Of a DNA stretch of 54,261 nt, positions 1 to 7,301 are shown piece by piece. The stretch covers positions 1-54,261 of IMG/VR virus record IMGVR_UViG_3300048822_000004; one strand, given 5' to 3'. The first letter of the stretch is position 1; each line of letters begins with the position of its first letter. The translations under genes and the position numbers were made by a program. This DNA comes from a virus. The notes below the pieces were generated by a model. That model was not told where the DNA came from. It saw nothing but the letters and a program-made list of their open reading frames with translations, and made no database searches.

Positions 1-1
1 A

Positions 2-358
2 AAACACATAATTATAGAAGATGAATCCAAACGAATTCCCGTATCAAATGCTTCGTTTGGCGCACAACAATTCACCATGAAAGATGTCAAATGTGATATA
101 TTAAAGCCTGATGATATTGTACTTGTACGAGTAAAAGGCTCTAAAGAAGACTTAGCACGAATAGACAAGCAAATGGTGGCTTATAAATATAGTATAAAGC
201 AGTCTTTCAAACTTGACTTAATACCTACAGACGAACCGAATAAAGTTTTTGTTGCACAAAACTTGACATTACCGCAGCAACTAGATGAAATTATTGAGAA
301 ACTCCAAGTAACTAAGGATCGTAAGGAAACTATTAAAAAACTCTGGAAGGACTTATGA
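2..358 (+). CDS. SbcD/gp47-like nuclease subunit, 3' end (partial)
   Basis: The frame is open from the left edge to the TGA at 356-358, with no stop before the first ATG at 77, so this is the C-terminal 118 residues of a gene cut by the window edge. It overlaps the next gene, an SbcC-like ATPase, by four bases (ATGA). That pairing is typical of SbcD-SbcC and T4 gp47-gp46 nuclease complexes. The visible part is the charged capping/C-terminal region and carries no catalytic phosphoesterase motif. SbcD identity is therefore inferred from position, not from motifs. A standalone 93-residue gene starting at 77 is possible but less likely. Confidence 0.6.
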   Translation, partial: KHIIIEDESKRIPVSNASFGAQQFTMKDVKCDILKPDDIVLVRVKGSKEDLARIDKQMVAYKYSIKQSFKLDLIPTDEPNKVFVAQNLTLPQQLDEIIEKLQVTKDRKETIKKLWKDL

Positions 359-1968
359 AAATCCTCAGTGTTCACCTAGAGAATTTCGCGAGTTATAAGG
401 AATTAGACTTCAATTTCAATGATAAGGGACTTGTACTAATACACGGTGCCACTGGATCAGGTAAATCGACATTATGTGATGCCATTCCTTGGGTTTTGTT
501 TGGGATTACGGCTAAGAACGGCAAATCCGATGATGTACTTAGCTGGGATGGCGGAGGTACATTTGGAACTATATCACTAGAAGTAAACGGTAAATCAGCT
601 CAAATAACCCGCAGTAGAAAGCCTAATGACTTATATTTCAGAACTGAAGATAACTTAGATGCTAATCCGAGTAGAGGTAAGGACCTTAACGACACGCAGA
701 GACTTATTAATGAGTTATTAGGCATTGATGCAGACCTGTATCTTACCGGAGCTTACTTTCACGAGTTTTCTCAGACCGCACAATTCTTTACTACTACCGC
801 TAAGAACCGTCGCGATATCACTGAGCAACTCGTAGACCTGACGCTACCAGTTAAACTACAAGATAAAATAAAAGAACAGAATAAAGTAAATACTATTGAA
901 ATCAATACTTTAAGTAATAAACTCTTTACCATCAACGCTAAACTTGAACTTCTAGAAGAAACTGCTAAGGAATCAAAAAATAGCAATATGCTATGGGCGC
1001 ATGAACAGGCTAACCGCATATCTACATTAGAGACTAAAAGAGATACATTCGAAGTTTCTAGACGTAGCAGTTTAAAATCATTGGAGTTAGAGCATAGTGT
1101 ATTAAAGTATCAATCTCCCCTCAATATTGACTTAAAAATAAACGAAATACAGAAATCAATGCCTCCAGAAAACGCGCCTTGCAAGACCTGCGGTATCCCT
1201 GGACCTAATCCTGATAGGGAATACGCACTACAAGCTTTGTCAGAATTAAAGCTCGAGAAACAAGAAAATGATAGGAATATCAAGAAGTCTCATGAAATAA
1301 CTACACGAATAAACGAATTAAAAGACCAAGAAAATCCATATATTCAAGAGATCATAGAAGCCAAGAACCAAACAAATCCTCATGTAAGCCAACTCCTTAA
1401 ATTTGAAAAAGATATAGATAAACAACAAAAACAGTTAGTCGCTGCACTTAAAACACTTGAGGAGTTAAAAGACAATCAATTAAATTTAGAATTACTGAGC
1501 GACGCCGTAGTATCGTTTCGTGCAGAACTCATTAGAAACACTGTAAAAGAACTTGAAACGAGGACTGTATCGCATCTTAGAGACTTCTTCGAGGGAGAAA
1601 TTTCAGTCGAATTCACAATTCAAGAAAATGATAAACTAGACGTTCTTATCCGTAAAGACGGAAATGAATGTAGTTACACACAGTTAAGTAAAGGCCAGCG
1701 CCAAATGCTTAAACTTTGTTTCGGCGTATCTGTAATGGAGTCGATCCAGCAATCCCACGCCTTAGAATTTAATCAGTTATTCTTCGATGAAAGCTTAGAT
1801 GGAATGGACGATAACAATAAGCTTCGCGCGGTCAAAATGCTAGAGACTTTAGCAAGTCAACGTGATAGTGTTTATATAGTGGAGCATTCAGAAGGTATCA
1901 AGGCACATATCGATCAAAAATACTTTGTGGAATTAAGAGATGGTAAAAGCACAATATGCCTAGCCTAA
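355..1968 (+). CDS. SbcC/T4 gp46-like recombination ATPase
   Basis: This 537-residue SMC-type ATPase has an N-terminal Walker A (GATGSGKST, about residues 31-39). Coiled-coil arms flank a zinc-hook CxxC (PCKTC, near residue 277). The C-terminal half has the ABC signature LSKGQRQ and a Walker B with FFDESLDGMD. It is much shorter than cellular SbcC, like phage gp46. With the preceding SbcD-like subunit it should form a nuclease that processes DNA ends for recombination-dependent replication. The start overlaps the upstream stop, so the two are translationally coupled. The family call is firm; the exact role in this phage is inferred. Confidence 0.93.
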   Translation: MKILSVHLENFASYKELDFNFNDKGLVLIHGATGSGKSTLCDAIPWVLFGITAKNGKSDDVLSWDGGGTFGTISLEVNGKSAQITRSRKPNDLYFRTEDNLDANPSRGKDLNDTQRLINELLGIDADLYLTGAYFHEFSQTAQFFTTTAKNRRDITEQLVDLTLPVKLQDKIKEQNKVNTIEINTLSNKLFTINAKLELLEETAKESKNSNMLWAHEQANRISTLETKRDTFEVSRRSSLKSLELEHSVLKYQSPLNIDLKINEIQKSMPPENAPCKTCGIPGPNPDREYALQALSELKLEKQENDRNIKKSHEITTRINELKDQENPYIQEIIEAKNQTNPHVSQLLKFEKDIDKQQKQLVAALKTLEELKDNQLNLELLSDAVVSFRAELIRNTVKELETRTVSHLRDFFEGEISVEFTIQENDKLDVLIRKDGNECSYTQLSKGQRQMLKLCFGVSVMESIQQSHALEFNQLFFDESLDGMDDNNKLRAVKMLETLASQRDSVYIVEHSEGIKAHIDQKYFVELRDGKSTICLA

Positions 1969-2270
1969 GTAAAATATACACTAGGAAACAAATCGATGCG
2001 ATGCGCGAAGAACTAATCGCAAAACATGGCGATAAGTGCAGCATATGCGGTAAGCCTCGTTCTAATTTTAAGAAAAACTTAAGCGTTGATCATTCGCATA
2101 AATCAGGACGCATTAGAGGCTTACTTTGCTTTAGATGTAATAAATTTCAACTAGGAAGACATACTATAGAAAGTCTCAATAATTTATTATATTATTTGTT
2201 TACATATGACTTACCTGTTAAGGATAGCGATTATTGGCAAACATTAAAAGCCATAGTGGAGCACAGATGA
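1956..2270 (+). CDS. Recombination endonuclease VII-like (HNH) nuclease
   Basis: A 104-residue protein with the endonuclease VII zinc/HNH core: CSIC, then SVDHSH, then RGLLCFRCN. In T4 this fold resolves branched DNA, and in many phages it also acts as a freestanding homing or packaging nuclease. The start overlaps the end of the SbcC-like gene by 13 bases, and the stop overlaps the next start (ATGA). A second relative lies after the capsid gene at 20787. Resolvase and selfish roles cannot be separated from sequence alone. Confidence 0.85.
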   Translation: MPSLSKIYTRKQIDAMREELIAKHGDKCSICGKPRSNFKKNLSVDHSHKSGRIRGLLCFRCNKFQLGRHTIESLNNLLYYLFTYDLPVKDSDYWQTLKAIVEHR

Positions 2271-2722
2271 TTACGTGGAAAGATTGGCATGAAGATAAAG
2301 CATACAGCGTGTCTTCTCATGGACAAGTTTACAGTCGTAAAACTAAAAAAATCTTAGCTGCAAATGACAACGGTAAAGGCTACAAATCAGTTAGTCTTAC
2401 AATAAATGGCATCGCAATTAGGCGCTATATTCACAGAATGGTCGCGCGTACTTTTTTGACTCAAGCAGCTAAGTATGAAGTTAACCATAAAGATTTGGAT
2501 AAAAGTAATAATTGGGTTGAAAATTTAGAAATTGTAACGAGATCTCAAAACCAACGCCATATGATACTTAATGGTAAGCATAATAAAGCTAAATTGACAA
2601 AAGAAGATGTTGAGTTTATTAGGGAGTCGAAAGTCTCTCAAAAAGAAATAGCAAAACTTTACGGAGTAAGTAACTCTACTATAAGCTCTATTAAAAATTT
2701 TAAAATTTGGAGTTGGCTGTGA
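2267..2722 (+). CDS. HNH homing endonuclease (NUMOD4-HNH type)
   Basis: The start is ATG 2267, which overlaps the upstream TGA and has GGAG six bases upstream. The N-terminus (WKDW...YSVSSHGQVYS) is NUMOD4-like. The HNH core follows (IHRMVARTF, EVNHKDLDKSNNWVENLEIVT), and a C-terminal helix-turn-helix (QKEIAKLYGVSNSTISSI) probably contacts the target site. About 151 residues, typical of freestanding phage homing endonucleases. It sits between recombination genes beside an endonuclease VII-like gene, a common homing hot spot. No intron or intein is visible. Confidence 0.9.
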   Translation: MITWKDWHEDKAYSVSSHGQVYSRKTKKILAANDNGKGYKSVSLTINGIAIRRYIHRMVARTFLTQAAKYEVNHKDLDKSNNWVENLEIVTRSQNQRHMILNGKHNKAKLTKEDVEFIRESKVSQKEIAKLYGVSNSTISSIKNFKIWSWL

Positions 2723-3411
2723 GCACAGTACTGTGTATTCCTGATACCCATTGTCCTTTTGAGCATAAAGACGCTATTTCATTCCTTAAGGCAGTAAAGA
2801 AAAAGTATAAGCCAAATATTATTGTTCATTTGGGAGACGAAGGAGATTTCCATTCCCTTGGTAACTATGATCATGACCCGGACGGAATGGCAGCAGGTCT
2901 TGAGTTACAAAAGACCGTAGAACATCTCCAGCCATTCTATAAACTATTTCCCAAAGTCAAAGTATGTACGTCTAATCATACCTCTCGTCCATTTCGTCAG
3001 GCCTATAAGTACGGAATGCCAAATGCCCTGCTTAAGGACTACAAAACATTCCTAGAAGCGCCTAAAGGCTGGGAATGGGCCGACGAATGGGAGATCGACG
3101 GTGTGATATACGAGCATGGCGAGGGTTTTACAGGAGCATCAGCGGCTATTAAATCAGCGCAAGGCAATATGCAACCTACCGTAATAGGACATATCCACTC
3201 ATTCGCTGGCATACAGTTCAACGCAAATAGTAAGCATCTCATCTATGGGTTCAATGTGGGATGTCTCATTGATAGACATGCCTATGCATTTAATTACGGT
3301 AAAAAACTCAAGAATAAACCGATACTTGGGTGTGGAGTCATAATCAATGGTACTCCTACGTTCATACCAATGAAACTTTTAAAGTCGGGTCGTTGGACAG
3401 GTAAACTCTAG
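2719..3411 (+). CDS. Calcineurin-like metallophosphoesterase
   Basis: The start is GTG 2719, overlapping the upstream stop (GTGA), with GGAG at 2709-2712. The roughly 230-residue protein has ordered metal-binding motifs: PDTHC, LGDEGD, SNHTSR, EHGEG and GHIHS. These match the D-x-H / GDxxD / GNH / H / GHxH pattern of two-metal phosphoesterases. The substrate could be nucleic acid, nucleotide or phosphoprotein. It is separate from SbcD, whose C-terminus lies at the left edge. Its place in the early cluster suggests a nucleic-acid role, which is an inference. Confidence 0.85.
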   Translation: MSTVLCIPDTHCPFEHKDAISFLKAVKKKYKPNIIVHLGDEGDFHSLGNYDHDPDGMAAGLELQKTVEHLQPFYKLFPKVKVCTSNHTSRPFRQAYKYGMPNALLKDYKTFLEAPKGWEWADEWEIDGVIYEHGEGFTGASAAIKSAQGNMQPTVIGHIHSFAGIQFNANSKHLIYGFNVGCLIDRHAYAFNYGKKLKNKPILGCGVIINGTPTFIPMKLLKSGRWTGKL

Positions 3412-3428
3412 TATGCTATACTCAAGTA

Positions 3429-3806
3429 ATGTTAACAGCATTATTTCTTTCAGTAAGTATATCTACAGGTTTACCCCCAGAGCTTCTTAGTTCTCTATGC
3501 TACGTAGAATCTAGACACAACGTAAAAGCAATCCATCACGACGACGGTACCCAAGATAGCTTGGGTATTTGTCAAATCCAATACACTGCAGCTAAAGAAA
3601 TGGGCTTCAAAGGGACGCGTAAAGAGCTTATGAAACCAGTCAATAATATTACTTATGCAGGTCTTTATTTAAAACATCAGATTACTAGATATAACTCTGT
3701 ACAAAAAGGCGTAATTGCTTATAATAGGGGAAATGCCAATGCCATTAGAACTACCGAATATCAACGCAAAGTCTTCAGGAGATGGAATGTTCAAACCAGG
3801 CGATGA
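3429..3806 (+). CDS. Lytic transglycosylase (SLT/lysozyme-like fold)
   Basis: A 125-residue protein with a hydrophobic N-terminus (MLTALFLSVSIS) that may be a signal sequence. It carries the SLT pattern: catalytic Glu in CYVESRHN, SLGICQIQ, a TYAGLYLKHQI helix, and IAYNRG. It should cleave peptidoglycan glycan strands and is the best endolysin-like enzyme in the window. It lies in the early/replication cluster, far from the holin at 48.8 kb, so a role in genome entry cannot be excluded. Its 3' end overlaps the next gene by 20 bases. Confidence 0.87.
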   Translation: MLTALFLSVSISTGLPPELLSSLCYVESRHNVKAIHHDDGTQDSLGICQIQYTAAKEMGFKGTRKELMKPVNNITYAGLYLKHQITRYNSVQKGVIAYNRGNANAIRTTEYQRKVFRRWNVQTRR

Positions 3807-4275
3807 AATCGTATGTATGAACGCAGATAAATTAGATTTAGAATTAAATGGTGTTTACATAGTCAAAACATACGAAGTAGGTGCGGACTATTTATACAGA
3901 GTTACTTTAGAAGGCCATAAAGGATGGTATTTTGCTGACCGCTTTCATTTAAAAAATGAAGAAAAAGCTTCTAAAAACGATCAAAATAAAATCGATATGA
4001 GTCTTATTCCTGCCGTTTCTATGCGAGAACATGCCAAAGCATTTATGGTAGGAGAGAAGAAATATGGGAGATACAATTATACGAAAGGCCATAAAGCAAG
4101 TCAGTTAGTAGCTGCGGCTATGCGCCATTTAACTGCGTGGTTTGAAAGGGAAGACCACGATCCTGTGGATGGTCAGCATCATCTTGGCAGTGTCATGGCA
4201 TGCTGCAGCATGATCCTTCGTCAACAGGAACTAGGTACATTAAAGGATGATAGATATGAAAATAACAAAAAGTGA
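3787..4275 (+). CDS. SH3-like domain fused to dATP/dGTP diphosphohydrolase-like domain (DUF5664)
   Basis: ATG 3787 is chosen because AGGAG lies five bases upstream. Residues 1 to about 58 look like a small SH3-type barrel (MFKPGDEIVCMNADKL...GWYFADRF). This matches in pattern the protein at 22134. Residues from about 75 on match the DUF5664 dATP/dGTP diphosphohydrolase N-terminal family: EKKYGRYNY, an RHLTAWFEREDHDP helix, and HHLGSVMACCSMIL. Such enzymes may shape nucleotide pools during phage replication. The fusion of the two parts is unusual and links it to the small SH3-like genes elsewhere in the window. Confidence 0.75.
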   Translation: MFKPGDEIVCMNADKLDLELNGVYIVKTYEVGADYLYRVTLEGHKGWYFADRFHLKNEEKASKNDQNKIDMSLIPAVSMREHAKAFMVGEKKYGRYNYTKGHKASQLVAAAMRHLTAWFEREDHDPVDGQHHLGSVMACCSMILRQQELGTLKDDRYENNKK

Positions 4276-4624
4276 ATACACAGTTTTTTGTGACGTCGAT
4301 CATTGCTTGATATTTCCTACCGATCCCGAAGTACCTGGCATGAAAGTACCTGTCTACGATGCGGTAACAAAAAAATACTTGACTATGATAGCTAACGAGT
4401 CTATGATAAGGCTTATGAAAGAAGAAAAACATCGTGGAGCACATATCAAAGTTTGGAGTCGCGGAGGGTGGGAGTGGGCTGCTAACGTAGTTAGGGCACT
4501 TGACTTAGTTCCTTATGTAGATGAAGTCCTCAGTAAGCCGCTGGCTTACATGGATGACCTAGAAATCGGAGACTGGCTTAAATATCGAGTTTACATTCCA
4601 CCAACAGTTCCTTATAAAAAATAA
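4256..4624 (+). CDS. HAD-like phosphatase
   Basis: ATG 4256 is preferred over 4247 because AAAGGA is correctly spaced only for the later codon. The protein of about 122 residues has HAD motif I (CDVDHCL), motif II (VWSRGGWEWA) and an acidic motif IV (YMDDLEIGDW). It resembles small phage HAD enzymes acting on nucleotides or polynucleotide 5'/3' phosphates. It overlaps the preceding nucleotide hydrolase by 20 bases, which fits a nucleotide-metabolism unit. The substrate is not deducible. Confidence 0.75.
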   Translation: MKITKSEYTVFCDVDHCLIFPTDPEVPGMKVPVYDAVTKKYLTMIANESMIRLMKEEKHRGAHIKVWSRGGWEWAANVVRALDLVPYVDEVLSKPLAYMDDLEIGDWLKYRVYIPPTVPYKK

Positions 4625-4642
4625 CCCAAACCAGGAGTAAAA

Positions 4643-5158
4643 ATGAGTCTAGAAGAAGTAGTATCGCTAGAAGCCGACGTAACGTACAGCCTTGGCAAGC
4701 TCAACAAAAAAACAGGTAAAGTAGACCCTAAAACTGTGGAAGGTTATTACCTTGGTTTTCGTAAAGTAGAAAACCGACTTGGTGAGAGCCAAATCCATTT
4801 TTTTAAAACAGAAAAAGGTAACGTAGCTATCTGGGGTTCTACAGATTTGAACCGTAAGCTCCAATCCGTTAAACTTGGCAACATGACAAAAGCTGAATTC
4901 GTCGGTATGAAAGAAACACCTAAAGGCGATATGCGTTCATTTAAAGTATATCAAGACCGTACTAACTTCATTGAAGTAGATGAAAATCTCTCGGCTTCTC
5001 CTGTCATTGAAGATGCCGACGAAGACGATGAAGTAGTTAATGACGAAGACGATAGTCAGGACGTATACCTCCCGCAGGGTATTAACACCGTTCAGCTATC
5101 TGCTTCTGAGCGGCAAGCAAAAGTACAAGCTTTATTGAATAAGAATAAAAAGAAGTAA
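4643..5158 (+). CDS. Single-stranded DNA-binding protein
   Basis: A 171-residue protein preceded by AGGAG. The N-terminal ~115 residues have an OB-fold-like pattern found in phage SSBs (GYYLGFRKVENRLGESQIHF, NVAIWGSTDLNRKL, EFVGMKETPKG). A strongly acidic linker follows (EDADEDDEVVNDEDD), then a short basic tail. Acidic tails of SSBs recruit partner proteins; here the acidic stretch is internal and the extreme C-terminus is basic, which is atypical. It sits directly before the structured RNA candidate and the primase-helicase. Confidence 0.75.
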   Translation: MSLEEVVSLEADVTYSLGKLNKKTGKVDPKTVEGYYLGFRKVENRLGESQIHFFKTEKGNVAIWGSTDLNRKLQSVKLGNMTKAEFVGMKETPKGDMRSFKVYQDRTNFIEVDENLSASPVIEDADEDDEVVNDEDDSQDVYLPQGINTVQLSASERQAKVQALLNKNKKK

Positions 5159-5163
5159 AGGTT

Positions 5164-5310
5164 AGGCTGTCAGTCGGTAGCTGTGGGAAGTTCCCACTGG
5201 AACCGAGGGTCTCTGTAGCAGGCGAACACTGGCCGCAATCCTGCGCAGCAGCATACGGAATTGGCCGTAAGACCGGCACCTAGGTGCGTAGCGAACATCA
5301 CAGCCTTTTT
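5164..5310 (+). ncRNA. Structured RNA candidate upstream of primase-helicase
   Basis: This 160-base gap holds clear nested complementarity. A closing helix AGGCTGT (5164-5170) pairs with ACAGCCT (5300-5306). A long hairpin uses TCGGT (5174-5178) with ACCGA (5202-5206), capped by GTGGG...CCCAC (5183-5197). A third helix pairs GCAGG (5218-5222) with CCTGC (5240-5244). A hairpin GCCG/CGGC (5264-5277) competes with the palindrome GCACCTAGGTGC (5276-5287). A T-run follows at 5306-5310, then the GAGG ribosome site for 5319. It could be an independent small RNA or a leader. It matches no class I recognise. Confidence 0.55.
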
Positions 5311-5318
5311 GAGGTAGT

Positions 5319-7112
5319 ATGCTTTGTCGTTTAATAGCTCCTGCATGGGCTACTAATCTTAAAAAAACTATGGAAGGTCAGTTCTCAGAAACTGACCTCA
5401 AGTCATTAAACGAACAAGGCTATAACGTTTATTTTTGGCCGAACCCTCCGGAAACTCCGGATAGTTCAAAACCCGTTGATGGTAGCCAAATAACATCTTT
5501 TTCTCAAGTCTTCGTAGATATGGATTTAAAAGATAAAGTCTACCCTAGTAAAGATGCATTCATTGAGACTATTTTAGCTGCTGATTTGGCCCCCACAAGG
5601 ATAATAGATTCTGGTCATGGTGTACATGTTTACTGGCGCGTTACTAATCTTGACGCCATGAGTTATTTAAGGTTTCAGCGCAGATTATGTAGACTATTTA
5701 ACACAGATGAAGCGGTAAGTAAGATAGCACAACTCATGCGTTTGCCAGGTACTTTTAACACTAAATCTAAGGAATACGTGCCTTGTACATTAGTGGCAGA
5801 AACAGATAATATATACACCGCAGAGGAATTCGATAAGCTGCTTCCCTCCATTACTAAAGAAGATGATACGTATTGCAAGCAGCACCACGATAAGACCTAC
5901 AACATAGGTGGTATTACCGAAATCTCAGAAGAAATGCCAGCTAAGTTTGGTGAGTTGATTTTAAATAATGCAGAAGTAAAGTCTTTATGGACTGGACCTA
6001 CCGATGATCGCAGTAGTAATGATTTTAGGTTAGGTCACTTAATGTTCGCAGCTGGTTTTACTAATCAAGAGGCTATGGCTGTGTTAGCTCAATCCGCCAA
6101 GGCTCTACAGCGCGCCCCGGTACATAGGGTAAGCTATGCTAAAAACATAGTAGATAAAATATGGACATTTGAAGGCGCTACAGAAACAGAGAAGATCCTA
6201 ACTCCTACAAGCGTACGTGATATCCTTATGAGACCACGGTCCGAGAATGGCGTACGTATCCGGACTTGGAAATACATAGACGATACTGAATACGGTTTTC
6301 GCACAGGACAAGTACTAGGACTTGTAGCAGGCTCTGGGGTCGGTAAAACTACAATGGCTTTAAATATATTCCTGGGCTTCGTTGAAAGCAATCCAGACTT
6401 AGATCATTTCTTTATTCCTTTAGAGCAGCCCGACAGAGAAATAGCTGATCGCTGGGCTTTGATGTGCAACGGCAAAGAACATCTCTATGATAAGGTACAT
6501 GTAATAAGTAACTATGACGATAACGGCGCTTTTAAGGACCTATCATTGGATGACATTAAAGCTCAGATAAATAATTTTATTGAGACTACAGGAAAGAAAG
6601 TCGGATGCGTCGTTATTGACCACATAGGTGTATTGTGTAACAATAACAAATTAGGCATGGAAGAAGGATTGAAAGGAATTTGTAAGGCCATGAAGGGGTT
6701 TGCTATGGAAACCAAAACATTCCTTATTATGCAATCCCAGACTTCTAGAGAAAAAGCGGGTATAGGCGATCTTGAAATCAATAAAGATGCAGCTTTTGGT
6801 ACAAGTGCATTTGAAAACTTTTGTGATTATCTCATTACTTTATGGCAGCCTTTGAAGCGAGTCTACTCTAAAGGCGCGCCTACCATACTTAGCTATAAGT
6901 TTTGTAAGATACGCCATAAAAAACAAGGCAAGGACGTAATACAAGAGGATACGCCTTACTCAGTCTTTTTTGATCCTGACACACAACTCATAAGGGAGCT
7001 TACAGAAATGGAAGATAAGAGTTTGAGTTACTGGGTAGGTCAAGCCACAGCCAGGCGCAAACTAGACCGAAAGACAGACGTGGTAAACTACACCTCTATC
7101 AGGTGGACATAA
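5319..7112 (+). CDS. Primase-helicase fusion (AEP-like primase plus DnaB/RecA-type helicase)
   Basis: A 597-residue protein with GAGG just upstream. The N-terminal third has archaeo-eukaryotic primase-like motifs: FVDMDLKD (catalytic acids), DSGHGVHVYWRV (the s-x-H motif) and MRLPGTFNTK. The C-terminal half is a RecA/DnaB-type ATPase with Walker A AGSGVGKTT, Walker B CVVIDHIGV and FLIMQSQTSREKAG. It should prime and unwind at the replication fork with the adjacent polymerase. Its ribosome site begins directly after the T-run of the upstream structured RNA, so leader control is possible. Confidence 0.88.
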   Translation: MLCRLIAPAWATNLKKTMEGQFSETDLKSLNEQGYNVYFWPNPPETPDSSKPVDGSQITSFSQVFVDMDLKDKVYPSKDAFIETILAADLAPTRIIDSGHGVHVYWRVTNLDAMSYLRFQRRLCRLFNTDEAVSKIAQLMRLPGTFNTKSKEYVPCTLVAETDNIYTAEEFDKLLPSITKEDDTYCKQHHDKTYNIGGITEISEEMPAKFGELILNNAEVKSLWTGPTDDRSSNDFRLGHLMFAAGFTNQEAMAVLAQSAKALQRAPVHRVSYAKNIVDKIWTFEGATETEKILTPTSVRDILMRPRSENGVRIRTWKYIDDTEYGFRTGQVLGLVAGSGVGKTTMALNIFLGFVESNPDLDHFFIPLEQPDREIADRWALMCNGKEHLYDKVHVISNYDDNGAFKDLSLDDIKAQINNFIETTGKKVGCVVIDHIGVLCNNNKLGMEEGLKGICKAMKGFAMETKTFLIMQSQTSREKAGIGDLEINKDAAFGTSAFENFCDYLITLWQPLKRVYSKGAPTILSYKFCKIRHKKQGKDVIQEDTPYSVFFDPDTQLIRELTEMEDKSLSYWVGQATARRKLDRKTDVVNYTSIRWT

Positions 7113-7115
7113 ATT

Positions 7116-7301
7116 ATGACACTCATTCAAAAAATTGATAGTATTATAGAGTTAGTTAAGTCCGGCATAATAGACCAGAACACAGCAAGATTTTTGTTGC
7201 ATAATACGGGCGACACACAAGATATAAAAATGTATGAGTTTTTAAACGAATGTGAGGCAGTAATTGCTAAAAGTAATAAGCGACTTACAGGGCTTGAATG
7301 A
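7116..7301 (+). CDS. Hypothetical 61-residue protein between helicase and polymerase
   Basis: No family recognised. It is helical and charged (MTLIQKIDSIIELVKSG...) with no membrane segment or cysteine pair. A weak AGGTGG lies upstream. It sits four bases after the helicase stop and overlaps the polymerase start by 38 bases, so it is probably a real co-translated gene. A small replisome accessory role is only a guess from context. Confidence 0.55.
   Translation: MTLIQKIDSIIELVKSGIIDQNTARFLLHNTGDTQDIKMYEFLNECEAVIAKSNKRLTGLE

Noticed and set aside
5164-5310. Cobalamin riboswitch, RNase P or tRNA-like assignment for the structured RNA
   Set aside because: Local words look similar, but the conserved cores and helix order of these classes are not present.
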